From: Cyanomargarita calcarea GSE-NOS-MK-12-04C
GTDB taxonomy: Bacteria > Cyanobacteriota > Cyanobacteriia > Cyanobacteriales > Nostocaceae
DNA: 64,000 nucleotides
Direction: 5' to 3'
NCBI GenBank assembly: GCA_019359595.1
Contig: JAHHGZ010000022.1
Coordinates: 62,001-126,000 of the forward strand
The position numbers were made by a program, and so were the translations under genes. This document shows, piece after piece, positions 47,330 through 55,813 of this stretch (its first letter is position 1; each line of letters begins with the position of its first letter). The notes beneath the pieces are model-generated. The model was not told the DNA's origin and ran no database searches. It was given only the letters and a program-made list of their open reading frames with translations.

Positions 47330-47423
47330 TTTTATGGACCGCAGTCCACCAGATGGCAGTACCAACCTCCTCTAAGCTGGCGAGCAAGTCTCCCAGTGCG
47401 GGGGAGACTATAGGGAGGTTTTT
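47330..47423 (+). promoter_or_regulatory. Candidate structured leader of mgtE, RBS sequestration
   Basis: The Shine-Dalgarno GGGAGG (47413-47418) is part of GGAGGTT (47414-47420), which is exactly complementary to AACCTCC at 47364-47370. Between them GTCTCCC (47388-47394) and GGGAGAC (47402-47408) form a 7-bp hairpin. An upstream GGAC-CGCA-GTCC stem is at about 47336-47347. The layout allows the ribosome site to be hidden or exposed, as in a cis-regulatory RNA. Confidence 0.5.
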
Positions 47424-48779
47424 ATGCTCATACAGGATGTTCGCAATTCAGCGATTGATGTTGCTGACTTGAACCAATTGAAGTTCGATTTGAATCGTTT
47501 ACAACCAGTTGATGTGGGGGAGTACATTACGCAATTGCCCAAAAAACAACGGGCGATCGCATTCCGTTTACTCAATAAAGGGCAAGCAATTGATGTATTT
47601 GAATATTTACCCCCAGAAGTCCAAGAACAACTGATAAATTCCTTGCATGATGTGCAAGTAGTGCAACTTGTTGAAGCGATGAGTCCTGACGAACGGGCGG
47701 AATTGTTTGATGAATTACCAGCGGGAGTCGTCAAACGTCTGTTACAGGAACTCAGCCACGAACAACGCCAAGCAACAGCAACCATTCTGGGCTATCCGGA
47801 AGGGACTGCAGGACGGTTGATGACAACAGAATATGTCTGGTTGCGGGAAGGTTTAACGGTAGGTGAAGCACTGTGTAAAATCCGCCGTCAGGACGAAGAT
47901 AAAGAAACTATCTATTATGCTTACGTCACAGATGACAACCGCAAATTGGTGAGTGTTGTTTCACTCAGACAATTGCTGTTTACATTTCCCGATGTCTCAA
48001 TCAAAAATATTGCCAGCGATCGCGTCATCAAAACCAGAACAGAAACTTCTCAAGAAGAAGTAGCGCAAATCATGAAGCGCTATGACCTCATTGCTTTGCC
48101 GGTAGTCGATCGGGAAGAAAGATTAGTCGGCATTATCACCATTGATGATGTGGTAGACATCATGGAAGAGGAAGCCACCGCTGAAATCCAAAAATTAGCG
48201 GGGGTCAGCGGTGGTGATGACGGTGCGCTATCCGCTCCATTAGTTACCATTCGCAAGCGTTTACCTTGGTTGCTGGCGATTATGGCATTGTATATTGGAG
48301 CATCAAGTGCGATCGCTCCGTTTCAATCTGTAATTTCATCGGTACCCCTGCTGGCAGTAATTATGCCCTTGTTCTCCAATACTGGTGGGACTGTCGGTGT
48401 TCAAGCTTTAACAGTTACCATTCGGGGACTTGGTGTAGGAGAAGTAACACCAAAAGATACCTTGAAAATCCTTCGCAAGGAGTTGACGGCAGGATTAGGT
48501 ACAGCCTTAGCACTAGGCACGACTATGATATTGCTGTCTAGGATCTGGGCAACTCCTCAAGAGCGTTGGGTAGGTGTAGTTGCAGGAGCAGTGATGGCAC
48601 TAAATACTCTGGTGGCTGTAACATTGGGAACATTTTTGCCAATGGGGTTAAAGCGGCTAAAACTCGATCCGGCCTTGATTAGTGGACCACTGGTGACTAC
48701 CTTATTGGATGCAATCGGCTTTATGATTTTCCTCTCACTGATTTCTTTCGCTTTAAATGTTCTGCATCTTCCTCATTGA
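47424..48779 (+). CDS. mgtE: Magnesium transporter MgtE
   Basis: A 451-residue Mg2+ channel. The cytosolic N domain (about 1-135: YITQLPKKQRAIAFRLLNK, LFDELPAGVVKRLLQEL) is followed by paired CBS domains (about 140-262, with IITIDDVVDIMEEEATAEI) and by five membrane helices (about 280-448, with MPLFSNTGGTVGVQALTVTI). All domains are complete. Mg2+ binding between the N and CBS domains closes the channel. The RBS GGGAGG is strong but may be masked by an upstream complementary segment. Confidence 0.95.
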   Translation: MLIQDVRNSAIDVADLNQLKFDLNRLQPVDVGEYITQLPKKQRAIAFRLLNKGQAIDVFEYLPPEVQEQLINSLHDVQVVQLVEAMSPDERAELFDELPAGVVKRLLQELSHEQRQATATILGYPEGTAGRLMTTEYVWLREGLTVGEALCKIRRQDEDKETIYYAYVTDDNRKLVSVVSLRQLLFTFPDVSIKNIASDRVIKTRTETSQEEVAQIMKRYDLIALPVVDREERLVGIITIDDVVDIMEEEATAEIQKLAGVSGGDDGALSAPLVTIRKRLPWLLAIMALYIGASSAIAPFQSVISSVPLLAVIMPLFSNTGGTVGVQALTVTIRGLGVGEVTPKDTLKILRKELTAGLGTALALGTTMILLSRIWATPQERWVGVVAGAVMALNTLVAVTLGTFLPMGLKRLKLDPALISGPLVTTLLDAIGFMIFLSLISFALNVLHLPH

Positions 48780-48780
48780 G

Positions 48781-48910
48781 TTGTTATTTGTTATTTGTTA
48801 GTCGTTGGTTGTAGGTTGTTGGTTGTTGGTCGTTGGTTGTAGGTTGTCAAACAACCTCACTAACCACTATCCACTAACCACTATCCACTAACCACTATCC
48901 ACTAACCCTA
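48781..48910. repeat. Heptameric tandem repeat tract
   Basis: GTTATTTGTTAGTCGTTGGTTGTAGG-type units followed by four CTAACCACTATCCA copies, ending 5 bp before the pyrB ATG and so probably forming its leader. Confidence 0.75.
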
Positions 48911-48914
48911 TTTT

Positions 48915-49961
48915 ATGCCTACCACTTCTCTTCCTTGGACTCGTCACCATATTCTTTCCCTGGCTGATTTCACTACCGCTGAATACGACACCGTTTTGCG
49001 AACTGCGGCCAGTTTTCGGGAGGTGCTTTCACGACGGACGAAAAAAGTGCCAACTTTGCAGGGACAGGTAGTGGCAAATTTATTTTTTGAACCTTCTACA
49101 CGCACTCGCAGCAGTTTTGAACTGGCAGCAAAGCGTCTGAGTGCGGATACACTGAACTTTGCCACAGCAACTTCTTCGATGACAAAGGGAGAAACAATTC
49201 TCGACACGGCGAAGACTTATTTGGCGATGGGATGCGATATTATGGTAATTCGCCATCAACAGGCAGGAGTACCGAATGCAATCGCGGCTGAAATGGATCG
49301 TCTGGGTACCCGAGTTAGTGTACTGAATGCTGGTGATGGTCAACACGAGCATCCTTCCCAAGGACTCCTAGATTTATTTACGATCGCAAGCCTTATTGAC
49401 TCTGATAATCCGCGACTCGAACTTCTCAAAGGTAAAAAGATTGCCATTGTTGGCGACATTGTACATTCTCGTGTCGCACGATCGAATATCTGGAGTTTAA
49501 TAGCTAGTGGTGCAGAAGTTCACCTAGCAGCACCACCCACCCTGCTACCCCAGTTATTTGCTGAGTATGTCAGTGATGAACAGAGGGAAGTTTCTTGTCC
49601 CCCACTCCCAACTCCTAACTCCCCACTCCCCACTCCTCAATTATTTGTCCATTGGCAGCTAGAGCCAGCTTTACGGGATGCTGATTTTGTCATGACTTTG
49701 CGTTTGCAAAAGGAACGCATGACCGCTAATTTATTACCGAGTTTGCGAGAATACCATCAAATGTTTGGTATTACACGGGAAGCACTGCGTCTGTGCAAAT
49801 CAAATGTCAAGGTTTTGCACCCCGGCCCAGTTAACCGTGGTGTCGAAATTAGCTCAGATTTAATGGATGACCCAGAATTTAGTTTGATTCAAGCCCAAGT
49901 CACCAGTGGTGTTGCTGTTCGCATGGCCCTATTGTATTTAATTGGTAGCGGTAAGGTTTAA
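48915..49961 (+). CDS. pyrB: Aspartate carbamoyltransferase catalytic subunit, with repeat-derived insert
   Basis: Forms N-carbamoyl-aspartate in pyrimidine synthesis. Motifs in order: [13 protein letters not shown] (58-70, carbamoyl-phosphate loop), [10 protein letters not shown] (146-155), [12 protein letters not shown] (180-191) and [11 protein letters not shown] (302-312). The 348-residue length exceeds the usual 305-330. Residues about 228-241 ([14 protein letters not shown]) are encoded by 49596-49637, a CCCACTCCCAACTCCTAACT heptamer tract like those between genes, inserted in frame in a loop before the [11 protein letters not shown] element. The catalytic blocks are unaffected, so the enzyme may still work. 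Confidence 0.95.
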   Translation: MPTTSLPWTRHHILSLADFTTAEYDTVLRTAASFREVLSRRTKKVPTLQGQVVANLFFEPSTRTRSSFELAAKRLSADTLNFATATSSMTKGETILDTAKTYLAMGCDIMVIRHQQAGVPNAIAAEMDRLGTRVSVLNAGDGQHEHPSQGLLDLFTIASLIDSDNPRLELLKGKKIAIVGDIVHSRVARSNIWSLIASGAEVHLAAPPTLLPQLFAEYVSDEQREVSCPPLPTPNSPLPTPQLFVHWQLEPALRDADFVMTLRLQKERMTANLLPSLREYHQMFGITREALRLCKSNVKVLHPGPVNRGVEISSDLMDDPEFSLIQAQVTSGVAVRMALLYLIGSGKV

Positions 49962-50459
49962 AGGGTAAGCGGTAAAAAGCAAAAGACGTAGTGACAATAC
50001 CCTACATCTAGCGGAGCTTCCCGAATGGTATTGTCCCTACACTGAGTTTCAAAGAATGCATAATTATTTTATGACTTAATCTATTATATTTTTTAGCAGA
50101 AAAATATCTAGCTTGAGATATAGAAATTGCTGGGTGCTAATGTGAATTTCGGGAGAAGACACAGCTATTAGACGCGATTTATGATGGATAAAATTACAAT
50201 CCATAGCCGTTTGTCAAAAAGTCAATCAAGTTGTTGACCCTCGTAATAAAATTTTCCCTTACAATAATGATGGAATGAGTTTTTGGTTAAAACGAAAACT
50301 TTTGAACTGTTTTTCTCCAAGAAGTGAAAAACAGTTCAAAATATCAGACTTTTTAGAAATATTATCTCTATAATTTTACAGCTTGGCGACTGCAAAGTAT
50401 ATATATATAGTGGATTTTCGTTTTTTGAATGTTGTGGCTAAGATACTGGGGATACAAGG
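49962..50459. other. Intergenic region with hairpins upstream of PAS-CRP gene
   Basis: Contains the GTAGTGACAATAC-GTATTGTCCCTAC repeat (about 49989-50040), a perfect 15-bp inverted repeat (50301-50340) and an AT-alternating run near 50400 (GTATATATATATAGTGG) that could be promoter sequence. No gene. Confidence 0.5.
50301..50340. promoter_or_regulatory. Perfect 15-bp inverted repeat
   Basis: TTTGAACTGTTTTTC (50301-50315), a 10-nt loop, then GAAAAACAGTTCAAA (50326-50340). It lies 120 bp before the regulator start. It could be an operator, a factor-dependent terminator or a small hairpin RNA. Confidence 0.45.
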
Positions 50460-51638
50460 GTGGATATACAAAAGTTAGATATAAACGGATTTACCCTGCG
50501 TGCAGAAGCAATGTACAAGCGCTTGGCTTACTTGTATCAAAGTGCTGGTGCATTGCCTTTGTTGCCAGATATATTACCCCAAGCTTACAAAGAACTGGGC
50601 AATGCTTCAGAAATAGTGCAGATTGCTGCAGAGGAATTATACCAACAAAACGAGGAACTAATCAGAACTAGAGATTTGGTAGAAGCCGAACGTCAACGCT
50701 ACCAAGATTTATTTGAGTTTGCACCGGATGGCTATTTGGTGACTGATGCCCACGGTCTAATCTTAGAAGCCAATCGGGCTGCAGAGGTCTTATTTAACCT
50801 CTCAAAGCAGGTTATGGTGGGCAAACCAATAATTAATTTTGTGACTTTAGAATCTCGTCAGTGTTTTCGCAGCTTGCTTAACCAACTATCTAAATCGGAT
50901 CGAAACAAAGAGTTGTTAGTCTCCTTGCTTCCCCGAAATGGCAATAGTTTTAAAGCTGCTTTGACGGTGACTTCTATCCGCAACCAAGAGGGGAAACCTC
51001 AAGTTTTACGCTGGTTATTACGTGATATTACTGAGCGGTCGCAATTTGAATTACTGCCGTTAGAGAACGATTTCGACTTTATTCAGGATCGGCCTTTACA
51101 CAAACATTGCTCCCGAGAAACTATTATTTTGTATCCGCAAGTGCTTTGGTATGTTACAGAAGGTTTGGTGAAGTTAAGTACTCTTTGTGAAACTGGCGAA
51201 GAAGTGTTGGTAGGGTTTGTCAAAGAAGGAATGGTTTTTGGTTCTAGCATGACTTCGCTGCATACTTACCAAGCAACAGCTTTGTCGGATGTTTCTTTAG
51301 TATCAATTCACTTAACAGAGATGGCTGCTTCCCCAAGGCTCAGTCATGTCCTTTTACCAAAAATTAATCAGCGGTTGCGGCAAACAGAATCTTTTTTAGT
51401 AATTTCGGGAATGCGACAATTAGAAGACCGTTTACTTCATGTATTGCACTTTTTGAAACAGGAAATTGGCGAAAAAGTACCACAGGGAATTCGTTTAAGC
51501 GTGCGTCTGACTCATGAAGATTTTGCGATCGCTTGCTGCACTACCAGAGTGACAATTACACGATTGATGGGCAAGTTAAAAAAACAGGGGAAAATTCATA
51601 CTGATTCCAAAAAACACATCATTATTAATGATTGGTAA
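50460..51638 (+). CDS. PAS-CRP/FNR-type transcriptional regulator
   Basis: A 392-residue protein starting at GTG 50460. An N-terminal helical part (1-75) leads to a PAS domain (about 76-195: YQDLFEFAPDGYLVTDAHGL, EANRAAEVLFNLSKQVMVGK, LRWLLRDITER). Then comes a CRP-like effector barrel (about 220-315, LCETGEEVLVGFVKEGMVFG) and a C-terminal Crp-type helix-turn-helix (about 348-385, LTHEDFAIACCTTRVTITRL). PAS fused to a CRP-family module is unusual and suggests redox, light or ligand sensing ahead of DNA binding. The neighbouring convergent gene encodes a redox/FHA/cNMP-domain membrane protein, a possible target or partner. Confidence 0.85.
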   Translation: MDIQKLDINGFTLRAEAMYKRLAYLYQSAGALPLLPDILPQAYKELGNASEIVQIAAEELYQQNEELIRTRDLVEAERQRYQDLFEFAPDGYLVTDAHGLILEANRAAEVLFNLSKQVMVGKPIINFVTLESRQCFRSLLNQLSKSDRNKELLVSLLPRNGNSFKAALTVTSIRNQEGKPQVLRWLLRDITERSQFELLPLENDFDFIQDRPLHKHCSRETIILYPQVLWYVTEGLVKLSTLCETGEEVLVGFVKEGMVFGSSMTSLHTYQATALSDVSLVSIHLTEMAASPRLSHVLLPKINQRLRQTESFLVISGMRQLEDRLLHVLHFLKQEIGEKVPQGIRLSVRLTHEDFAIACCTTRVTITRLMGKLKKQGKIHTDSKKHIIINDW

Positions 51639-51656
51639 TGAGGTATGAGGGTCGTC

Positions 51657-51690
51657 AGATCCCCGACGACTTTCACGAAGTTGGGGATCT
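51657..51690. terminator. Hairpin between convergent genes (bidirectional terminator candidate)
   Basis: AGATCCCCGACGACTT and AAGTTGGGGATCT pair over a TCACG-type loop in the 61-bp gap between two convergent genes. It belongs to the dispersed AGATCCCC repeat family. Confidence 0.5.
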
Positions 51691-51699
51691 TGCAGCCGA

Positions 51700-54600
51700 T
51701 TATATTTGAGTAATAGCAGATGCCTGTCCTAAACTTTCCTGGAGACGGGTACTAACTATTTCTAAGAGATTCTTTGCTAGTATTGGGTCTTGTGAAAGCA
51801 CTGCCTCGAAATATGCAGCTTTGATAGCTAAAGTCCGAGTTTTTACCCCTCCGGTCACGACTGTTGCCACATAATGGCTGTGGGTAAGGACTCCCAGTTC
51901 ACCAATAGTTTGCCCCGGTGAGATACTCACATCTTTGCCTATTTTGCTGGGAAGTACCATTGCCTCCCCATCAATCAAGACTATAAGTTCAGTCGCAGGT
52001 GTTCCCATTTTGCAGATTTCTTGTTGGGGATGATACACCCGGACGCTGGCATTGCGAGCCAGTTCAATCAAAGCATTTGCTCTCAACCCTTGGAAGAAAC
52101 TGCTGTCATAAAGCCAAAACAGTTTTTCTAAAGTTCCCACAGATTCTGTGATTGTATCTTCCTGGAGCGATCGCATTTCCCACTGCACGAGAATAACTAA
52201 TTGATCCCCACTGCTAAACCGAACAATATCACCTTGTTTTAGTTGTATCTGCTGGTCGTGAATCTGATGTGAGCCAATCCGCAAACCGTTGCTGCTTCCC
52301 AAATCTTTGACACTGACTCCCTTGCGATCCACATAAAATATCGCGTGCTGGCGGGAAACACGTTTATCTAAAATAATGATATCGTTCTCGTCTCCTCGTC
52401 CAACTCGAATTGTCGGTTGCTGAAAAGTTCGTCTTTCTGTACGTCCCATTGCTCTGACCTGAGCAATTAGAGTTGGTATAGGGATCTTATTGTGATGCTG
52501 ACTCTGACCGAGAATTCTTTGAGCTGTTTCTTTTACCAACCAATCTTTATTTTCCTTGGTATCCAGCACTTGATGAGCGGATTGAATGCCAACAAGGGGA
52601 CTAGATTGATGCAGAGCATAAAGACTGGCAGCTTGCACTAAGGGATCTAAATCTTGCAAGAGTTCGATTAAAACATCATTTATTGCCCCCAGATGAGATA
52701 CCCGCTTCCCACCTAATTGGTTGGGAACTCCAAGGGTATATGGTTTGGTTGCTACACCATTATGAGTGCTAGGTGCTTGTGTTGATAGTGAGATTCGCTG
52801 GGTTAGCTGGTTTTGTTGACGTAATGAACCAAAAACCCTTGAACCCAAACGCTGTTGCCATCCTAATTGTCCTTCATTAGACCGCAGAATTTCACCGATG
52901 ACATTTACCGCTAATATCCCTGTTGAACGAGCAATATTCATAGCTTCGGGAGAGTCCCCTAGCATTTCTAAGATCCGGAATAACTGAGTGGTAACCAGTT
53001 TCTCCTTCTCCAGCACAGCTTTTCGCAGCAAAACATAAACAGGTGCTTGCGGGTTTGGCACTGAGTTGGACAGTATTTGACTGCTCACAGCCAAGTCTTG
53101 CAATCCAGCTAATAGGGTTTCCGCTGTCCGCAACAAAACACCGTCTTGATTAAACATCTCTGCTAAAACTTGTTCCTGTTCATCTGCAGTAATGGCATAT
53201 TCTTGTCTCAATGCCAAAATTTGCTTTTGCTGACGCTCTATCGCTACTTGTAAAGGTGTACCATTTTCCACCAGTTCCAGGATCGGTAACTCTAATGCTC
53301 GTCGATAACTCTCAAGTCGCAATTTATTTTCCCGACTTAGTTGCTTTTGAGGATTTAGCAAGCTCGGATCTTCTACCCCTAGTTCCCCTAAGACAAAATA
53401 ATGCTCCTCGTCGGTGACGCTCAATTCCTGACGCAGACCTTTGAGGACTTCCGAACTCTCGTTTCGACCTTCCTCTTCTAAAGCTTCCCGCAAAACTCCT
53501 TTATAAACTCCCACACGGTCTTGCCGATTAAAACCAGGGAGGACTTTCGCCAAAACGTATATTTCACCAGGGTTCAAGTCTTGCAAGGAACGTCCTTCTA
53601 GCAAATTTGACCAGTTTACTGCTAACTTGTTCAACTGCCGACGCAGACTACTAGCCAGACTTTCACGAGAATAAAGCTCTTTACTCCGTCCCAAACTCCG
53701 CTTTAACCACATCGTGCTAACTAATGCGATGATTGTGTTAATTGCAATAATCGCCCCATTTGGTAATATGTCCAAATTCGAGCGACCGCCAAACATGAAG
53801 AAGACGTTAAATGATATAAAAGTACAGACGACAAAACAAACGTGCAGAACTTGTTCTTCATTCAAGAATTTATTCTTCTGTTTCAGATAATTCCTGTAGG
53901 CTTTTTCAAGAGCAACACAAATGAAGTAAAAAGCAGCAGAAAAAACAGCCAAGGTTACGGGAGCTGCAATTAACTTGGGAATGGGAATTGGACGATTAAA
54001 AATGTAAAATCCGGGGTTGAAAAGTGTGCGTAACTGCCCCAATTCACGGTTCCACACTCCAGAGTAATAATAATCCCAGTTGCCGGCATACAAAAAGTAG
54101 AAGACAAAAAATCCCAGCATCAAACCAAAGTAACCGTAAAACACCAGTTTTTGATCCGCTCTGGTAATTCCATCCCAATAAGAGCGCTCCGCGTCAATAT
54201 CGATACAAGGAGATTGACAACTAACACAAGCGCTTTTGTCCTGACCCGAAATATCGATTGTTCTACAGGTTGACTGGGTAATGCTTTGTGCCGGTTTTAG
54301 GTGAGCGTCACTTCCCAGTAACCCCCGCGTACCCGTATAGAACATTTGCACAGGTGCCATCGGGCAAAAATACTGACACCAACTTTTTCCTTTGAACAGA
54401 AAACCCACACTGATGGCTGAAGCGATCGTAAATACAAAGAAAAGTGCCATTGCCATGCGATCGCTATTCACAAATAATATGCGAAAATTCAAGCCCAAGT
54501 ATAACAAACCAAATTGCAAAAATAGATAATTGCGACTCAGCCAAGACCCCTCTTCTACACCTGCCAATTCGTAACGCAAACTTCCTGTCTCAAGGTTCAC

Positions 54601-54972
54601 TATCTTCCGCTTGCGTTGTATTCCTAGTGCCCGAGGAATCTGCGAGAAAAAAGACAACGGACAAATTCGTCGCCAAAATTCATGACCAAACACCAACAAA
54701 ATCATGATTCCTATCGGTAGAACCATTGCCCAAAAGATGCGTGCCCCAATCCCATATGGATGTTCTTCCAGGCAGACTCCCTGAACTTTGACGCAACTCA
54801 ATAAGTCGAGGTTCTTCTTAGAATTAATATGAAAAGGACTTATGAGATTGCTGGGGTTTGTCAACCAAAGTGAAATTGGATCGTAAATTAAAGAACATAT
54901 TAATATCAGCCAGCCAACTGCCAGCAGCCACCTGACTAAGTGCATCTTTTTTTCCGAAACTTCACTAATCAT
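51700..54972 (-). CDS. Membrane polyferredoxin with FHA and cyclic-nucleotide-binding domains (1090 aa)
   Basis: N-terminal membrane helices (about 12-30, 78-98, 150-192, then about 275-425) carry NapH/YccM-like motifs: CP in RRICPLSFF (104), CQYFCP (199-204), C236 and a CxxCxxxC cluster CVSCQSPC (249-256), suited to an Fe-S centre. A soluble helical region (about 440-840) includes HEAT-like VQAASLYALHQSSP. Then follow an FHA domain (about 855-930: VGRGDENDIIILDKRVSRQH, LGSSNGL) and a C-terminal CNMP-type barrel (about 960-1085: PATELIVLIDGEAMVLP, GELGVLTHSHYVATVV). It may pass electrons at the membrane under control of phosphopeptides or nucleotides. Not a known characterised protein to me. 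Confidence 0.88.
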   Translation of the reverse strand: MISEVSEKKMHLVRWLLAVGWLILICSLIYDPISLWLTNPSNLISPFHINSKKNLDLLSCVKVQGVCLEEHPYGIGARIFWAMVLPIGIMILLVFGHEFWRRICPLSFFSQIPRALGIQRKRKIVNLETGSLRYELAGVEEGSWLSRNYLFLQFGLLYLGLNFRILFVNSDRMAMALFFVFTIASAISVGFLFKGKSWCQYFCPMAPVQMFYTGTRGLLGSDAHLKPAQSITQSTCRTIDISGQDKSACVSCQSPCIDIDAERSYWDGITRADQKLVFYGYFGLMLGFFVFYFLYAGNWDYYYSGVWNRELGQLRTLFNPGFYIFNRPIPIPKLIAAPVTLAVFSAAFYFICVALEKAYRNYLKQKNKFLNEEQVLHVCFVVCTFISFNVFFMFGGRSNLDILPNGAIIAINTIIALVSTMWLKRSLGRSKELYSRESLASSLRRQLNKLAVNWSNLLEGRSLQDLNPGEIYVLAKVLPGFNRQDRVGVYKGVLREALEEEGRNESSEVLKGLRQELSVTDEEHYFVLGELGVEDPSLLNPQKQLSRENKLRLESYRRALELPILELVENGTPLQVAIERQQKQILALRQEYAITADEQEQVLAEMFNQDGVLLRTAETLLAGLQDLAVSSQILSNSVPNPQAPVYVLLRKAVLEKEKLVTTQLFRILEMLGDSPEAMNIARSTGILAVNVIGEILRSNEGQLGWQQRLGSRVFGSLRQQNQLTQRISLSTQAPSTHNGVATKPYTLGVPNQLGGKRVSHLGAINDVLIELLQDLDPLVQAASLYALHQSSPLVGIQSAHQVLDTKENKDWLVKETAQRILGQSQHHNKIPIPTLIAQVRAMGRTERRTFQQPTIRVGRGDENDIIILDKRVSRQHAIFYVDRKGVSVKDLGSSNGLRIGSHQIHDQQIQLKQGDIVRFSSGDQLVILVQWEMRSLQEDTITESVGTLEKLFWLYDSSFFQGLRANALIELARNASVRVYHPQQEICKMGTPATELIVLIDGEAMVLPSKIGKDVSISPGQTIGELGVLTHSHYVATVVTGGVKTRTLAIKAAYFEAVLSQDPILAKNLLEIVSTRLQESLGQASAITQI

Positions 54973-55017
54973 CTTTTTTCGCTTTTATATAACAAGAAAT
55001 CAGCGCTTTATCTATCC

Positions 55018-55138
55018 TTGCGGGGGGGGGTTTAATACCCCGACCTCTACAGGGAACCTGTTTTGAGTTGGAGTCCTGTATCCACATATATAAATTTCCT
55101 ACGAATTCCTTCTTCCTTCTTCCTTCTTCCTTCTTCAA
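55018..55138 (+). repeat. Dispersed structured repeat, copy E
   Basis: GGGGTTTAATACCCCGACC, spacer, GTTTTGAGTTGGAGTCC, TGTATCCACATATATAAA, TACGAATTCC, then TTCTTCC heptamers. A G9 run sits at its start. Confidence 0.78.
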
Positions 55139-55402
55139 ATGTTTTGGGTTCTATCCCACTAAATGCAATTAGACTCCAAAATAATTGTCATATATATGAT
55201 TGCACTCTAGTCAATCTGCCATTAGGCATACTTTGGATAAAATGACAAACTGCTAAATCAATGAACCAATTTTATAATAAACTGTTCGCTCAACTCAGGA
55301 AGGATGCTCTATTGTTGACCTTCCTCCCCAAGAGAGTGAAAACTTGCCTGTAGGTACGTCATTGTGCCACCAATCCTACCTTTGGGTATGAAAAAATAAT
55401 TA

Positions 55403-55516
55403 ATACCAATTCTGTATGAAGATGCACATAATCAAGACCCCCCTGTAGTCCCCCCTTGGCAAGGGGGGACGGCGTAGCCGGGGGGTAATATATGCAGCTT
55501 CACAAAGAAACGGTAT
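55403..55516. mobile_element. 114-bp palindromic element, copy 2
   Basis: Identical over 114 bp to the reverse complement of 22329-22442. The ends ATACCAATTCTGTATGAAG and CTTCACAAAGAAACGGTAT are the imperfect terminal repeats. Identity implies recent movement or conversion. Confidence 0.85.
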
Positions 55517-55813
55517 AACATGACGGCCGATCGCTTCCAAGGCTCAATAGTTTTGTAACAAAAATTAAGAATGGCGGAAACTCAGATAATCTAGACTTTT
55601 GGGTGAAAGGAATAAAGAACAACTGCATAACATGATTTTGCTCGCGCGTATATAAACAGGGGAAACCTCTCCAAACTTAGTTGATACAGAAACAGTCAAA
55701 CTTCTTTAATAGCAGCTTGACAAATCACTAAGACGAAAACCCGCTACTGTATCGGTTAACTTAAAAATTGACTTTTAGCCATAGCGATCGTTGTCACCTA
55801 TCAGGTTGTGATT

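Larger units (their letters stand above)
46458..47423. other. Long intergenic region between IS607 element and mgtE
   Basis: It contains a hairpin repeat at 46611-46644, a probable gene remnant at 46811-46981 (minus strand), AT-rich sequence from 46980 to 47250 and a structured mgtE leader at 47330-47423. No complete gene. Confidence 0.5.
54973..55813. other. Repeat-rich intergenic region
   Basis: Holds dispersed repeat copy E, the second identical 114-bp palindromic element (55403-55516), and about 290 bp before the DUF928 gene without features. A 30-codon frame at 55261-55353 is not supported. Confidence 0.5.

Noticed and set aside
55261-55353. 30-codon frame MNQFYNKLFAQLRKD...
   Set aside because: Too short, no homology recognised and no ribosome site; could be chance in AT-rich DNA.
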